From positions 2,078,291 to 2,142,290 of the forward strand of contig NZ_LT629735.1 of the NCBI RefSeq assembly GCF_900104925.1: a DNA stretch of 64,000 nucleotides, given 5' to 3'. This document shows positions 1 through 9,500 of this stretch, in pieces. Each line of letters starts with the position of its first letter. Positions within the stretch are counted from its first letter, which is position 1. The DNA comes from Opitutus sp. GAS368 (GTDB taxonomy: Bacteria > Verrucomicrobiota > Verrucomicrobiia > Opitutales > Opitutaceae). Below the pieces are notes generated by a model. That model saw only the letters and a program-made list of their open reading frames with translations. It searched no databases and was not told where the DNA came from. The translations under genes and the position numbers were made by a program.

Positions 1-52
1 CCAGAAGGAGCAGGGCGAGGCCGGTGAGCAAAAGCAGGGGCGGTTTTCTCAT
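1..52 (-). CDS. N-terminus of an exported protein (partial)
   Basis: An ATG on the minus strand at 52-50 opens a frame that runs off the left edge. The 17 visible residues begin Met-Arg-Lys and continue with a run of leucines, which is how a signal peptide or first membrane segment starts. It is divergent from the gene at 213, separated by 160 bases. No clear ribosome binding site precedes it and the product cannot be identified from this fragment. Confidence 0.45.
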   Translation of the reverse strand, partial: MRKPPLLLLTGLALLLL

Positions 53-212
53 GGGAGCAAAAGGGTTGGCCGGAACGGGGCGAAAAGCAAAACGCGAAGT
101 GTCATATCGTGTGATGGGCCGGCGCGCCGGAGGGCTGCGCTTATGACCGGCGCAGGGGCGGGAATTTAGGACTGGCGTCGGGGCGGGGGATGCGGGATGC
201 CTTGCGGCTCAT

Positions 213-1745
213 ATGGCCAACTGGGAATACAAAGTCATCAGCAGCGGCAAAGGCGGATTCGCCTCCCCGGCGCTGATGGAAAAATTTATCAACGATCTGG
301 GGCAGGAACAGTGGGAGATCATCAATTTCCACACCGCGCCCGACAACGCGCTGGCCTTCACCGGCCTCGCCCGCCGCCCCGTGCAGCGCGACTGGACCCT
401 GGAGGACGCCGCCGCGACGGCGGCCCGCGCCGAGACCGACAAGCTGCGCGCGGAGTTCGAGGCCAAGTTCAAGGCCGTCACCACCGGCGCCACCGCGCCC
501 GCCACCGAGGAGAAGCCCGTCGACTTCATTGAGGAAAAGGCCGCCCCGGAGGATGGCTTCCGCCGTCCGGTCGACACCTCGCGCGACGACGATCCCGACG
601 CCCCGGAGGACGAGTGGCACAAGCTCACCGCCGAGGACGAGCTGCCGTCGTTCTTCGACGCGCTCAAGCCCCACATGCGCCGCAACCAGCGCGGGGCCGG
701 CATGTCCGTCGGCGTGGACTACCTCGCCAAGAAGTGGAAGCTCGAGGAGACCGACATCAAGACCGCGCTCGTGGAGTGCGGCCTGCAGATCCCCGCCGAC
801 GAGAACGCCAAGCCCGTCTACGTCGAATACGACGGCGACCTTTACTGGGTGAACATCAACCGCCGCGGCGAGACCTGGATCAACACACGCGAGAAGCCCG
901 AGCCGGTGTTCCGCATCGTGCAGGGCAAGCGCCTGGCCGACGACGAGGTGCCCGCGGAGATGGCGGCCACCCCCGCTCCCGCCCCGCCGGAACCGCGGCG
1001 GGAAGACCGACGCGACGAGCGCCGCGAGGAACGCCAGCGGCAGCCGCAGCAACCGGCGCAGCCGCCCCGCGAAGACGCCGGCGCGCCCAGGACTTTGCTC
1101 GCCAAGATCCGCGGCATGATGCGCCGCAACCGGCGCGGCCACGGCTGGTCCGGCAGCTTCCCTTATCTTACCAAGGCCCTGAAGCTGGACGAGGCCCAGC
1201 TGCTTGAGCAGCTGGCGGCGTTCGGCCTGCGCCTCGAGGGCGGCGCCGAACCCGTCGTCGCGCACGAAAACGGCTTTGCCTACTGGCTGAACAAGAATCA
1301 GCGCGGCGAGATCTGGATCAACGCCGAGGAAGGCGCCGGCAGCGGAGAACAGAAGACTAAAGACAGGGGACAGGACGCCGAGACGCGGCCGGAGGGCGAA
1401 CGCGCCCACGAGAGTCCCCGGGCGGACGTCGTGGAGACCAAGTCCCTGCCGCCGGAAAACATTCTCACCGCCGTCCGCCTGCTCATGGCGCCGAAGAAGC
1501 GCGGCGAGGGCGTGACCGCCCCGATCGGCGAATTGGCGGCGAAACTGGAGAAGTCCGACGAGCAGGTCATGGCCATGCTGGCCTCCACCGGGCTACAGCT
1601 GCCCGAATCGCCGAAGGCCAAGCCGACGTTCGCCGAGCACGGCGGGGAGATCTACTGGCTCAACGCGAACGCCAAGGGTCAGGTGTGGCTCAACGCCAAG
1701 CAGTCCGCCGCCAAGAAGTCCAAGGCGAAGAAGTCCGGGGACTGA
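213..1745 (+). CDS. Protein with DUF4177-like N-terminus and three repeated domains, unknown function
   Basis: 510 residues, no signal peptide or membrane segment. Residues 1-60 resemble DUF4177 proteins (start MANWEYKVI, then LGQEQWEIINF). The rest holds three copies of an approximately 80-residue unit at about 144-226, 295-372 and 417-496. Each begins with a basic patch (MRRNQRG, MRRNRRG, APKKRGEG), continues with a predicted small helical domain (LAKKWKLEETDIKTALVECG in copy 1), and ends in a Trp-rich beta segment (YWVNINRRGETWIN, YWLNKNQRGEIWIN, YWLNANAKGQVWLN). The helical part resembles a winged helix, so nucleic-acid binding is possible but unproven. Linkers are acidic or Arg/Pro-rich, and the C-terminus is a Lys/Ser-rich tail. 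The linker between units 2 and 3 contains a 7-nt tandem repeat array. No function is assigned. Confidence 0.85.
   Translation: MANWEYKVISSGKGGFASPALMEKFINDLGQEQWEIINFHTAPDNALAFTGLARRPVQRDWTLEDAAATAARAETDKLRAEFEAKFKAVTTGATAPATEEKPVDFIEEKAAPEDGFRRPVDTSRDDDPDAPEDEWHKLTAEDELPSFFDALKPHMRRNQRGAGMSVGVDYLAKKWKLEETDIKTALVECGLQIPADENAKPVYVEYDGDLYWVNINRRGETWINTREKPEPVFRIVQGKRLADDEVPAEMAATPAPAPPEPRREDRRDERREERQRQPQQPAQPPREDAGAPRTLLAKIRGMMRRNRRGHGWSGSFPYLTKALKLDEAQLLEQLAAFGLRLEGGAEPVVAHENGFAYWLNKNQRGEIWINAEEGAGSGEQKTKDRGQDAETRPEGERAHESPRADVVETKSLPPENILTAVRLLMAPKKRGEGVTAPIGELAAKLEKSDEQVMAMLASTGLQLPESPKAKPTFAEHGGEIYWLNANAKGQVWLNAKQSAAKKSKAKKSGD
1346..1373 (+). repeat. Degenerate 7-nt tandem array inside the three-repeat protein gene
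   Basis: Four consecutive heptamers: AGAACAG, AAGACTA, AAGACAG, GGGACAG. They encode residues of about 378-387 in the linker between repeated domains 2 and 3. The 28-nt array is not a multiple of three, so gain or loss of one unit would shift the frame. Confidence 0.7.
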
Positions 1746-1751
1746 CCGGCG

Positions 1752-3359
1752 TCAGGGCCGGTCAGCCGGCGCAAAGGGCGCGTGGGTGGCGGGATGGAAG
1801 CGCGCCAACGCGGCCAGCTGGTCGGCGATGAGCCGGTCGGAGCGGCCGCGGGGCATCTTGCTCAGGCTGGCGGTCCGGCCCGATTGCCGCGCCCATTGCT
1901 CAAACACCCCGGGCATGACGAGCCGCACCTGGGGCGAGTCGATCGTGCGCTCGTTGCGCCGGGCGGCGTAGTCGTGGTTGCGCGTGGCCAGCTCGGCGTC
2001 GAGCTCCGGCCCGAGCACGTTGGCCGTCGGCGTGCGGGTGGTGTGCGTGTGCAGCTCCAGCCACCATTCGTGGCACCGGACGCCCTGCCCGGCGGCGATC
2101 CGGTGCTGGAAGGGCGCGACGTGGAAGCTGACCACGTGCCAGCCGTTGCGGGCGCAGACCGCCAGCATGGTGTCGAGCAGCTCGCGCTCCGTGACCTGTT
2201 CGCCAAAGGCATTGAGATAGGATCCGAGGCGGCCGATGCACTGCAGCCGCGGCGGCGCCACCGACGTGAAACGCACGATGTCGCCCACCACGCAGCGGGC
2301 GAGCCCGGCGGGCGTCGTGACGAGCAGCACGTAGTCGACGCCCGGCTGCACCTTCTTGAGCGGCAGGCAGTGCCGGCCGGCCGAGGGCAGCTGGGCCTCC
2401 TGGTAATCCGCCAGCGGAATGAATTCGTAGAACACGCCGCCATCGGTCAGCAGGCGCAGCCCCGGCCCCGGGTGGTCGTCCTGCGCGGCGAAGATACCCT
2501 CGGCGGCGGCGTAGACCTCGTGATAATTGACCGCCGGGCCGAGCGCCGCGCGCAGCGCCTCGGCAAAGAGCCCGAGCGGGGCGCCCAGGTGAAGGAAGCA
2601 CTCGAGGTTGGGCCACACGGCCGGCAGCTGGGGCGGAGGGGATGGGGGGTCGCCGGCGGGCTGGCGCACGGCCTCGGCCAGCGCCGCAACCATGGCCGGG
2701 GTGCCGCCGACCAGCGTAACATCGCGTCGCCGCATGGCCGCCGCGATCGCGGCGATCTTGGGCGCGCCTTCCGGCAGCCGGGCCACGGCGGGCGGCGGTG
2801 CATACAGGTTCGCCTCGACCCAGGGGGAGAGGCAGAGCGCGAGCATGCCGTCGAGGCCGGTGACGTAGGTGCCGTGCGCCTCGCGCAGCGCGGTGCTGGC
2901 GCCAGCGTGCACCTGCCGGCCGAGGAACACCCCGGCATGGCCGGTCCGGGCGGCATAGAGGAACAGCGCATCGCGCAGGCCGTGGCGGTAATGCGCGAGC
3001 ATGGCCTCGGGCACGGGCAGCAGCTTGGGCGCCAGGCCCGTGGCGCCGGCGGTTTCGACAAAGAAGGGACAGCGGCCCGGCACCAGCACATCCGCCTCGC
3101 CGGCCGCCATGCGGGCAACCAGCGGTTGGAAATAGTCGTGGGTGCGCGGCGGCACGGCGTCGCGGAATTCCGCGTAGGTCGTGTCCGCCGACAGGCCGTG
3201 CGCCCGGCCGAACTCCGTGCCGGCGGCCTGCGCCATCAATCCCGTGAAGGCCGCGTGCTGCGCCGCGTCGTCGTGCCCCGGGGTCCGCAGCTTGCGCGCG
3301 AGCCGCGTCGCGCGGTAAGCCGCCCAGAGATTGACCAGGAACCGTGGCGCCAGTGTCAT
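1752..3359 (-). CDS. GH3 auxin-responsive promoter family protein (acyl-acid amido synthetase-like)
   Basis: 535 residues. The fold follows GH3 proteins, which belong to the adenylate-forming superfamily and join carboxylic acids to amines through an acyl-AMP. Visible signatures are the N-terminal FGRAHGL segment, the FFVETAGATGLAPKLLPVPE region in the P-loop-like position (family pattern is a TSGTT-type loop), the INYHEVYAAAEGIFA-like region and the YVLLVTTPAGLARCVVGDIV segment. The ATG at 3359 was chosen because the frame upstream of it is repeat-derived. Bacterial GH3 homologues are poorly characterised, so the substrate is unknown. The gene is convergent with the gene ending at 1745, with a 6-base gap. 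Confidence 0.8.
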   Translation of the reverse strand: MTLAPRFLVNLWAAYRATRLARKLRTPGHDDAAQHAAFTGLMAQAAGTEFGRAHGLSADTTYAEFRDAVPPRTHDYFQPLVARMAAGEADVLVPGRCPFFVETAGATGLAPKLLPVPEAMLAHYRHGLRDALFLYAARTGHAGVFLGRQVHAGASTALREAHGTYVTGLDGMLALCLSPWVEANLYAPPPAVARLPEGAPKIAAIAAAMRRRDVTLVGGTPAMVAALAEAVRQPAGDPPSPPPQLPAVWPNLECFLHLGAPLGLFAEALRAALGPAVNYHEVYAAAEGIFAAQDDHPGPGLRLLTDGGVFYEFIPLADYQEAQLPSAGRHCLPLKKVQPGVDYVLLVTTPAGLARCVVGDIVRFTSVAPPRLQCIGRLGSYLNAFGEQVTERELLDTMLAVCARNGWHVVSFHVAPFQHRIAAGQGVRCHEWWLELHTHTTRTPTANVLGPELDAELATRNHDYAARRNERTIDSPQVRLVMPGVFEQWARQSGRTASLSKMPRGRSDRLIADQLAALARFHPATHAPFAPADRP

Positions 3360-3425
3360 GGGATTGGGAAACGGAAGACTACATCCGCCGCCGGCCAAAG
3401 GCCACCCGGATTATGCGGCCCGTTC

Positions 3426-3476
3426 TGTAGCGGCGGTCTGTGACCGCCGTCCGGCGCTCCATAGAGCGCCGCTACA
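3426..3476. repeat. Three-way-junction palindrome
   Basis: Outer arms TGTAGCGGCG (3426-3435) and CGCCGCTACA (3467-3476) are perfect complements. Two hairpins lie inside: GCGGTC/GACCGC (3433-3447) and GGCGCTC/GAGCGCC (3453-3470). The element sits between the divergent GH3 and pseudouridine synthase genes and overlaps neither. Confidence 0.85.
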
Positions 3477-3526
3477 GGAAATACGGTTGCCGCTGCCGGG
3501 TCCCGGCGCACTGTGGCGCAAATCCC

Positions 3527-4279
3527 ATGCCGCTGCCGCCGGTCCTCTTTGAAGACGATGCCCTGATCGCGTTCGACAAGCCGAGCGGCCTGGCCGTCGC
3601 GCCCGACCGCCGCGATCAGGCGGCGGAAAACCTGATGGGCCTGGTGCGCGCGAAATGGGGCCCCGACGTGGCCAACGTGCACCGCCTCGACGCCGACACC
3701 AGCGGCCTGGTGCTGTGCACGAAGACGAAGGTCGCGCTCGATTTTGTCAGCGGGCAGTTCCAGGCCAAGACCGTGCGCAAAAGCTACCAGGCGCTGACGG
3801 CCGGCCTGCCGGCGGCGGACACTTTCACGGTGGACCTCGTGATCAAGGAGGACGAGGGGAAGCCCGGCGTGATGTGCATCGTGAAAAAACACGGCCAGGT
3901 GAGCCAGACGGAGTTCACGGTGCTGGAGCGTTTTCCCCAAACCGCCGGCCGGCCGGGTTTCGCCTGGGTGGAGTGCGCCCCGCTGACCGGCCGCATGCAT
4001 CAGATCCGCATCCACCTCGGCTCAGCCGGCACGCCGATCCTCAACGATCCGTTGTATGGCAATGACGCGCGCCTGCTGCTTTCCGACCTGAAGCGCGGCT
4101 ACAAGGGCCGGGACGACGAGAAGCCGCTGATCGCCCGCCTGGCCCTGCACGCCGGCGGGCTCACCTTCACGCACCCGCTGAGCCGGGAGAAAATGACCCT
4201 GGTCTCACCGCTGCCCAACGACCTGGAGGTCGCCCTGAAATACCTGCGCAAATTCGGCCGCCAGGCCCCCCGGTGCTGA
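3527..4279 (+). CDS. RluA-family pseudouridine synthase
   Basis: 250 residues. It contains the RluA catalytic motif HRLDADTSGLVL with the nucleophilic Asp, the KPSGLAV segment near the N-terminus, and the C-terminal GRMHQIRIHL motif. It isomerises uridine to pseudouridine in rRNA or tRNA. There is no S4 RNA-binding domain, so it is of the short RluA/RluC-like form, and the exact target base cannot be told. The ATG at 3527 was chosen because the upstream in-frame extension runs into the palindrome at 3426-3476. Confidence 0.9.
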   Translation: MPLPPVLFEDDALIAFDKPSGLAVAPDRRDQAAENLMGLVRAKWGPDVANVHRLDADTSGLVLCTKTKVALDFVSGQFQAKTVRKSYQALTAGLPAADTFTVDLVIKEDEGKPGVMCIVKKHGQVSQTEFTVLERFPQTAGRPGFAWVECAPLTGRMHQIRIHLGSAGTPILNDPLYGNDARLLLSDLKRGYKGRDDEKPLIARLALHAGGLTFTHPLSREKMTLVSPLPNDLEVALKYLRKFGRQAPRC

Positions 4280-4358
4280 TCCTCCGTTTGGGTGAAACCC
4301 CCGCGGAGGCTTTACATCGGGCGGGTGGCCGGTTGTATGTCCCGTCAAAGCATGACCC

Positions 4359-6365
4359 ATGAGCGATTCTACCCCGGTTACCCACTCCGTTGATGCGGAG
4401 GGCGTAGGCTGGATAGTTTTCGATGACCCGACGGGCCGGGCCAACGTTTTCAATCCCACCACGCAGGCGGCCTTTCGCGCCGCCGTGGCCGCCTTGGCGG
4501 CCCGGTCGCCGAAGGCCGTCGTCGTCCACAGCGCGAAGGAGAAGATCTTCATCGCCGGCGCCGACCTCAAGTGGCTGGTGGCCCTGCCCGACGCCGCGGC
4601 CGCGAAAAAACTTTCCCACGACGGCCAGGAATTGTTCGCGTCGCTCTCCGGCCTCAAGGTGCCGGTCGTGTGCGCCATCCACGGCGCCTGCGCCGGCGGC
4701 GGCTACGAGCTTGCGCTTGCGTGCCACTGGCGCCTCGCCACTGACGCCAAGGAAACCGTCATCGGCCTGCCCGAGGTCGGGATCGGCGTGATCCCCGGCT
4801 GGGGCGGGTGCGCGCGGCTGCCGCGGCTCATCGGGGCCGAGGCGGCGGTGACGCACATGCTCAAGGCCGCGCTGGTGCCGGCGGCGGCGGCGCAGCCGGC
4901 CGGGCTGGTGGACGAGCTGGTGCCCGCGGCCGAGCTGAAGGCCCGCGCCCAGGCCGCGGCGCTGCGGCTCGCGGCCGGGGGCCTGCCGCGCCGGGCGGAC
5001 TGGCCCGCGGCGTCGCCGGATTTTTTTGCCGGCCAGCGCCAGGCCGTGCTCGCCAAGCAGCGCGGCCAGCCGGCCCCGCTCGCGGTGCTCGACGCCGTGG
5101 AAAAAGGCGCGGGCCTGCCGCTGGCCGCCGCGCTCGACCTCGAGGCGGAGCTGTTCGGCGGGGTCGCCGCGGGCGAGGTGGCCAGGAACCTCATCCACGT
5201 TTTCCTGCTCAAGGAGGCCGGCAAGAAACTCACGACGGACGCCTGGTTCCCGCAGGAAAAGGCCGCGGCCAAGGTTGAGCCGTTCCGCATCATCGGCATC
5301 ATCGGCGCCGGCGTCATGGGCTCCGGCATCGCGCAATGGTGCGCGTCGCGCGGCTTCGGCGTCATCCTGTGCGACACCGACAAGGAGGCGGTCGAGCGCG
5401 GCATCAAGGTCATCCGCGGGCTCTTCAAGCAGCAGGAGGAGCGCGGCGCGCTGACGGCCGCCGAGGCGCACCGCATGATGGGCGGCATCGGCGTCACCAC
5501 CAGCCTTGAGGATTTCGACGTGTGCGACCTCGTGATCGAGGCCATCGTGGAGAACGTCGGGGCCAAGCAGAAACTCTTTGCCGAGCTGTCCAAGGTCATG
5601 GCGCCCGACTGCGTGTTTGCGTCGAACACCTCGGCCCTGCCGCTGGAGGAACTGGCGTCCACCGCGACCAATCCGGGGCGCGTGATCGGGCTGCATTTCT
5701 TCAACCCGGTCGGCCGCATGCCGCTGGTCGAGCTGGTGCTGGGGAAGGCGACGACGCGGGCGACGGCGGACCGCGCGCTGGCCTTCGTCAAGACGCTCGG
5801 CAAGACCCCGGTCATCTGCCGGTCTTCGCCCGGATTCCTCGTCACGCGCGTGCTGTTTTTCTACCTGAACGAGGCGTGCCGGCTGTGGGAGCAGGGGGCC
5901 TCGACGGAGGCGATCGACCGCGCGTTGCGCGACTGGGGCTGGCCGATGGGCCCGATGCGGCTGATCGACGAGGTCGGCGTGGACGTGACGGATTTCATCT
6001 TCGCCGAGATGCAGCATTATTTCCCGGACCGGTTTACCCGCACGACCGTCACGCAGAAGATGCTGACGGCGGGATTGAAGGGCCGCAAAAACGGCGCGAG
6101 TTCCGGCTTCTACGCCTACGCCGACGGCAAGGAGACGTTGAACGCCGCGATGGCGTCGTTCGCCCCCGCCGCGAAAACCGCGCCGGAGGCCGTGGCGGAG
6201 AAGCTCAACGGCGTGATGATCGACGAGACAAAGCGCGTGCTGGCGGAAGGCGTGCTCAAGACGGCCGACGAGGCCGACCTGGCGCTGCTGCTCGGCGCGG
6301 GCTTCCCGGCCTGGCGCGGCGGCCTGATGCGTTACGCGCGGAGCAGCGGGCAGTTTGCCGGGTAG
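4359..6365 (+). CDS. Bifunctional enoyl-CoA hydratase/3-hydroxyacyl-CoA dehydrogenase (FadB/FadJ-like)
   Basis: 668 residues carrying two beta-oxidation steps. The N-terminal crotonase domain has both catalytic glutamates in context (GGGYELALAC and GLPEVGIGVIPGWGG). The dehydrogenase domain has an NAD-binding loop (IGIIGAGVMGSGIAQ) and the catalytic-His segment GLHFFNPVGRMPLVELV, followed by the C-terminal SSPGFLVTRVLFFYLNEA. It is somewhat shorter than enterobacterial FadB. No thiolase or acyl-CoA dehydrogenase gene is adjacent. It would act in the cytoplasm on fatty or branched acyl-CoA intermediates. Confidence 0.93.
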   Translation: MSDSTPVTHSVDAEGVGWIVFDDPTGRANVFNPTTQAAFRAAVAALAARSPKAVVVHSAKEKIFIAGADLKWLVALPDAAAAKKLSHDGQELFASLSGLKVPVVCAIHGACAGGGYELALACHWRLATDAKETVIGLPEVGIGVIPGWGGCARLPRLIGAEAAVTHMLKAALVPAAAAQPAGLVDELVPAAELKARAQAAALRLAAGGLPRRADWPAASPDFFAGQRQAVLAKQRGQPAPLAVLDAVEKGAGLPLAAALDLEAELFGGVAAGEVARNLIHVFLLKEAGKKLTTDAWFPQEKAAAKVEPFRIIGIIGAGVMGSGIAQWCASRGFGVILCDTDKEAVERGIKVIRGLFKQQEERGALTAAEAHRMMGGIGVTTSLEDFDVCDLVIEAIVENVGAKQKLFAELSKVMAPDCVFASNTSALPLEELASTATNPGRVIGLHFFNPVGRMPLVELVLGKATTRATADRALAFVKTLGKTPVICRSSPGFLVTRVLFFYLNEACRLWEQGASTEAIDRALRDWGWPMGPMRLIDEVGVDVTDFIFAEMQHYFPDRFTRTTVTQKMLTAGLKGRKNGASSGFYAYADGKETLNAAMASFAPAAKTAPEAVAEKLNGVMIDETKRVLAEGVLKTADEADLALLLGAGFPAWRGGLMRYARSSGQFAG

Positions 6366-6422
6366 GGCGAATCCTCCGGATGAGCCGACAAGCGCGGCTC
6401 GTCGGGGACGGCTCGCCCTACC
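6361..6422. repeat. Three-way-junction palindrome
   Basis: Outer arms GGTAGGGCGA (6361-6370) and TCGCCCTACC (6413-6422) pair perfectly. Inside are ATCC/GGAT (6371-6381) and GAGCCG/CGGCTC hairpins. The left arm overlaps the stop codon of the preceding gene. No T-tract follows, so it is not a standard intrinsic terminator. Confidence 0.8.
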
Positions 6423-6531
6423 GCTCGGTCCACGCCTCAGCCAAAGGGATTAAAACCCGGCCCGGGCGGCACCCCGCTGATTAATGCGTTGCAGGGCGTC
6501 CGCTTTGGCGGGAAATTTCCCGGCATTCCCC

Positions 6532-9500
6532 ATGGCCACCGCCGCCACCCTGAACAAAGAACAGAAGCGTCATCTGCTGCTGACGATGCTGGAAAGCCGG
6601 CACGGCGACCTGCGCGAGGAAAGCCTGAACCGGCAGGGCAAGGGCCATTTCCACGTCTCCGGCCGCGGCCACGAGGCGCTGGCCGCCATCGGCGCCCAGC
6701 TGCGCGACAGCGATTTCATCGTGCCGTATTACCGCGACCGCGGCCTGTGCATGGGCCGCGGGCTGACCACGCGCTACCTCGCGCTGGAATATTTCGCCAA
6801 GCGCGACTCGGCCTCGCGCGGCCGCATGATGCCGTCGCATTTTTGTTCGCGCGAACACAACATCGTCAGCGTGCCCACGCCCACGGGCTCGCAGCTGCTG
6901 CCGGCCTGTGGCATCGCCTGGGGCCTGCAACTCGACCAGAAGGACGGCGTGGTCGTCACCACCATCGGCGACGCCGCGTCGCGCCAGGGCGATTTCTACG
7001 AGGCCGTCAGCTTCGCGCTGGAGAAGAAGCTGCCGCTGCTGCTCATCGTCGAGGACAACGGCTACGGCATCTCGACCCCGACCAAGGCGAACAACCCGCT
7101 GGCGCTCGGGGTCATCAACAAGGCGCAATGGCAGGTCATCGACGGCCGCGACCCCGAGGTGGTCCACGCCGCGGCCCAACAGGCGATAGCCGGCCTGCGG
7201 GCGGGGCAGGGGCCGGTGCTCTTCTGGGTGAAGGTCGAGCGGCTCTCCAGCCACACCAGTTCGGACGACCATGCCCTCTACCGCTCGAAGGAGGACCTCG
7301 CCGCACTCGAGCAGGCCGACCCCATCCGCCACCTGAAGGACCGGATGATCAAGCACGGCGAGCTGACCGAGAAGGATTATGCGGCGCTCGAGACCGAGCT
7401 GAAGGAAAAGGTGCGCCAGGATTACGCCGCCGCCGAGACGGCCGAGAACCCGCGGGCCGACGAGCTGTTCCTCGAGACCCTCGGACCTTCGCCCGACCTG
7501 CACGAGGAGCTGTTCAAGCCCGGCAAATACCGCATGGGCGACCTGATCAACCGCACGCTGCGCGCCGGACTCGACGCCGACCCGGGCCGCATCATCTTCG
7601 GCGAGGACGTCGAGGACCCGAAGGGTGGCGTGTTCCGGCTGACGCAGAAGCTCACGACGGATTTTCCCGGCCAGGTGTTCAATTCCCCGCTGGCCGAGTC
7701 CACCATCATCGGCCTCGCCGGCGGCCTGGCGCTCTACGGCCGCCGCCCGGTGTTCGAGATCCAGTTCATCGATTTCATCTACCCCGGCTTCAACCAGCTC
7801 ACGGCCAACCTGGCCAACCTGCGCTGGCGTTCCAACGGCGAGTGGAAGGTGCCGGCGGTCATCTACGCGCCCTACGGCGCCTACCTGCCGGGCGGCGGAC
7901 TCTGGCATTCGCAGGCCAACGAATCGGTCTTCGCGCATTTCCCCGGCATCAACATCGTCATCCCCAGCACGCCGGAGGACGCCGCCGGTCTGCTCTGGAC
8001 CGCGATGCACGCCGAGGACCTCGTGCTCTTCCTCGTGCCCAAGCACATGCTCTGGGCCGAGCGCGAGGTCACGAGCCCGGTCGTCTCCATCCCGCTGGGC
8101 GTGGCGCGCCGCTGCCTCGAGGGCGACGATCTCACGCTGGTCGCCTGGGGCAACACGATGGAGAAAGCCCTCGAGGCCATCGCCGGGCTGAAGGGCGAGG
8201 TCGGGGTCGATCTCATCGACCTGCGCTCGATCGTCCCGTGGGACAAGGCGACGATCGAAGCCTCGGTGCGCAAGACCGGCCGCCTCGTCATCGTGCAGGA
8301 GGACACCGAGAACTGCTCGGTCGGCCAGATGATCATCACGCACATCATGAGCCAGCCCGACCTGTGGGCGGCGTTGAAAGCCCCGCCGGTGCTCGTCTCC
8401 AAGGGCAACGTGATGATCGGCTACAACCCCATCTACGAATACGCCGCGCTGCCCGACGTGCCGCGCATCCTCGACGCCATCTGGCGCACGGTGGCGGTGA
8501 ACGTGGCGCGCGGCGAAAATGCGGGAGGGGGTTTACCTTCCGACAGGTCGGGGCATCAAGCCCCTCCCACCGCATCCGCTCCCGCCGCCCACGCCCCGCA
8601 GAACACCTTGGTCGCCGGCACGAACGACATCATCGTCCGCGTGCCGATCATGGGCGAGGGCCTGCGCTCGGCCCGCGTCGTGGCACTCAACAAAAAGCCC
8701 GGAGATCCCGTGAAGCATGACGACGTGCTCTGCGAGGTCGAGACCGACAAGGCGGTCTACCCGATCGAGGCGTCGTTCGCCGGCAGGTTCAAGGCCTGGC
8801 AGATCAAGGTCGATGACACCGTGCTCATCGGCCAGGAGATCGCGCTCGTCACCGGCGATGCCGCGAGCACCGCGAGTCTCGCCACCGAGGGCGCGACCAG
8901 GCCCGCGGCGCCCGCCGTCGTCGTCGCGAAATCCGCCGCGCCTGCTCCCGTCATTTCCTCAACACCCGCTCCCATGAAAGGCAATGTCCGCCCGCCCGCT
9001 TTGCATCCGGCCATCACCAAGCGTCTCGATGCCGTTGTCCCCGCCAACATGCTGATGGATGTCCGCTGGGACGGGTTGCGCGCCGCGCGCGAGGCGGCGA
9101 AACAGCAGCACGGCAAGGCCGCCGCGTCGCCCTCGACCATGATGGCCTGGTGCGTCGTCCGGGCGCAGGAGAAGCACGCGGCCTTCCGCTGCATCGTCAA
9201 CAAGGACGGCGCGATCCTCGAGCAGGCCGACTTCGAGCTTGGCGTGGCCGTGGCGCTCGAGGGCGACCGGCTCGCGACCGCGCCGGTCATCAACGCGAAC
9301 AAACTGGCCTGGGCCGATTTCGTGGGGGCCTACAACCGGGCCGTCGAGGACACGCGCGCCGGCAAGATCATCGAGGTGCAGGCGCCGGTGAACCTGACCA
9401 GCCTGGGCGCGTTCGGCGTCGAGAGCGCCACGCCCATCGTGGTGCCGCCCGCCATGGGCACGCTGTTCGTGGGTTCCGCGCACGAGCGGTTGATCAATGA

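Noticed and set aside
141-1409. Long minus-strand open frame opposite the three-repeat protein
   Set aside because: Low-complexity Gly/Ala/Arg translation caused by high GC at third positions; the plus-strand frame has conserved repeats and normal composition.
6481-8343. 620-codon minus-strand frame opposite the 2-oxoacid dehydrogenase
   Set aside because: It mirrors a clearly conserved enzyme; no motif is visible.
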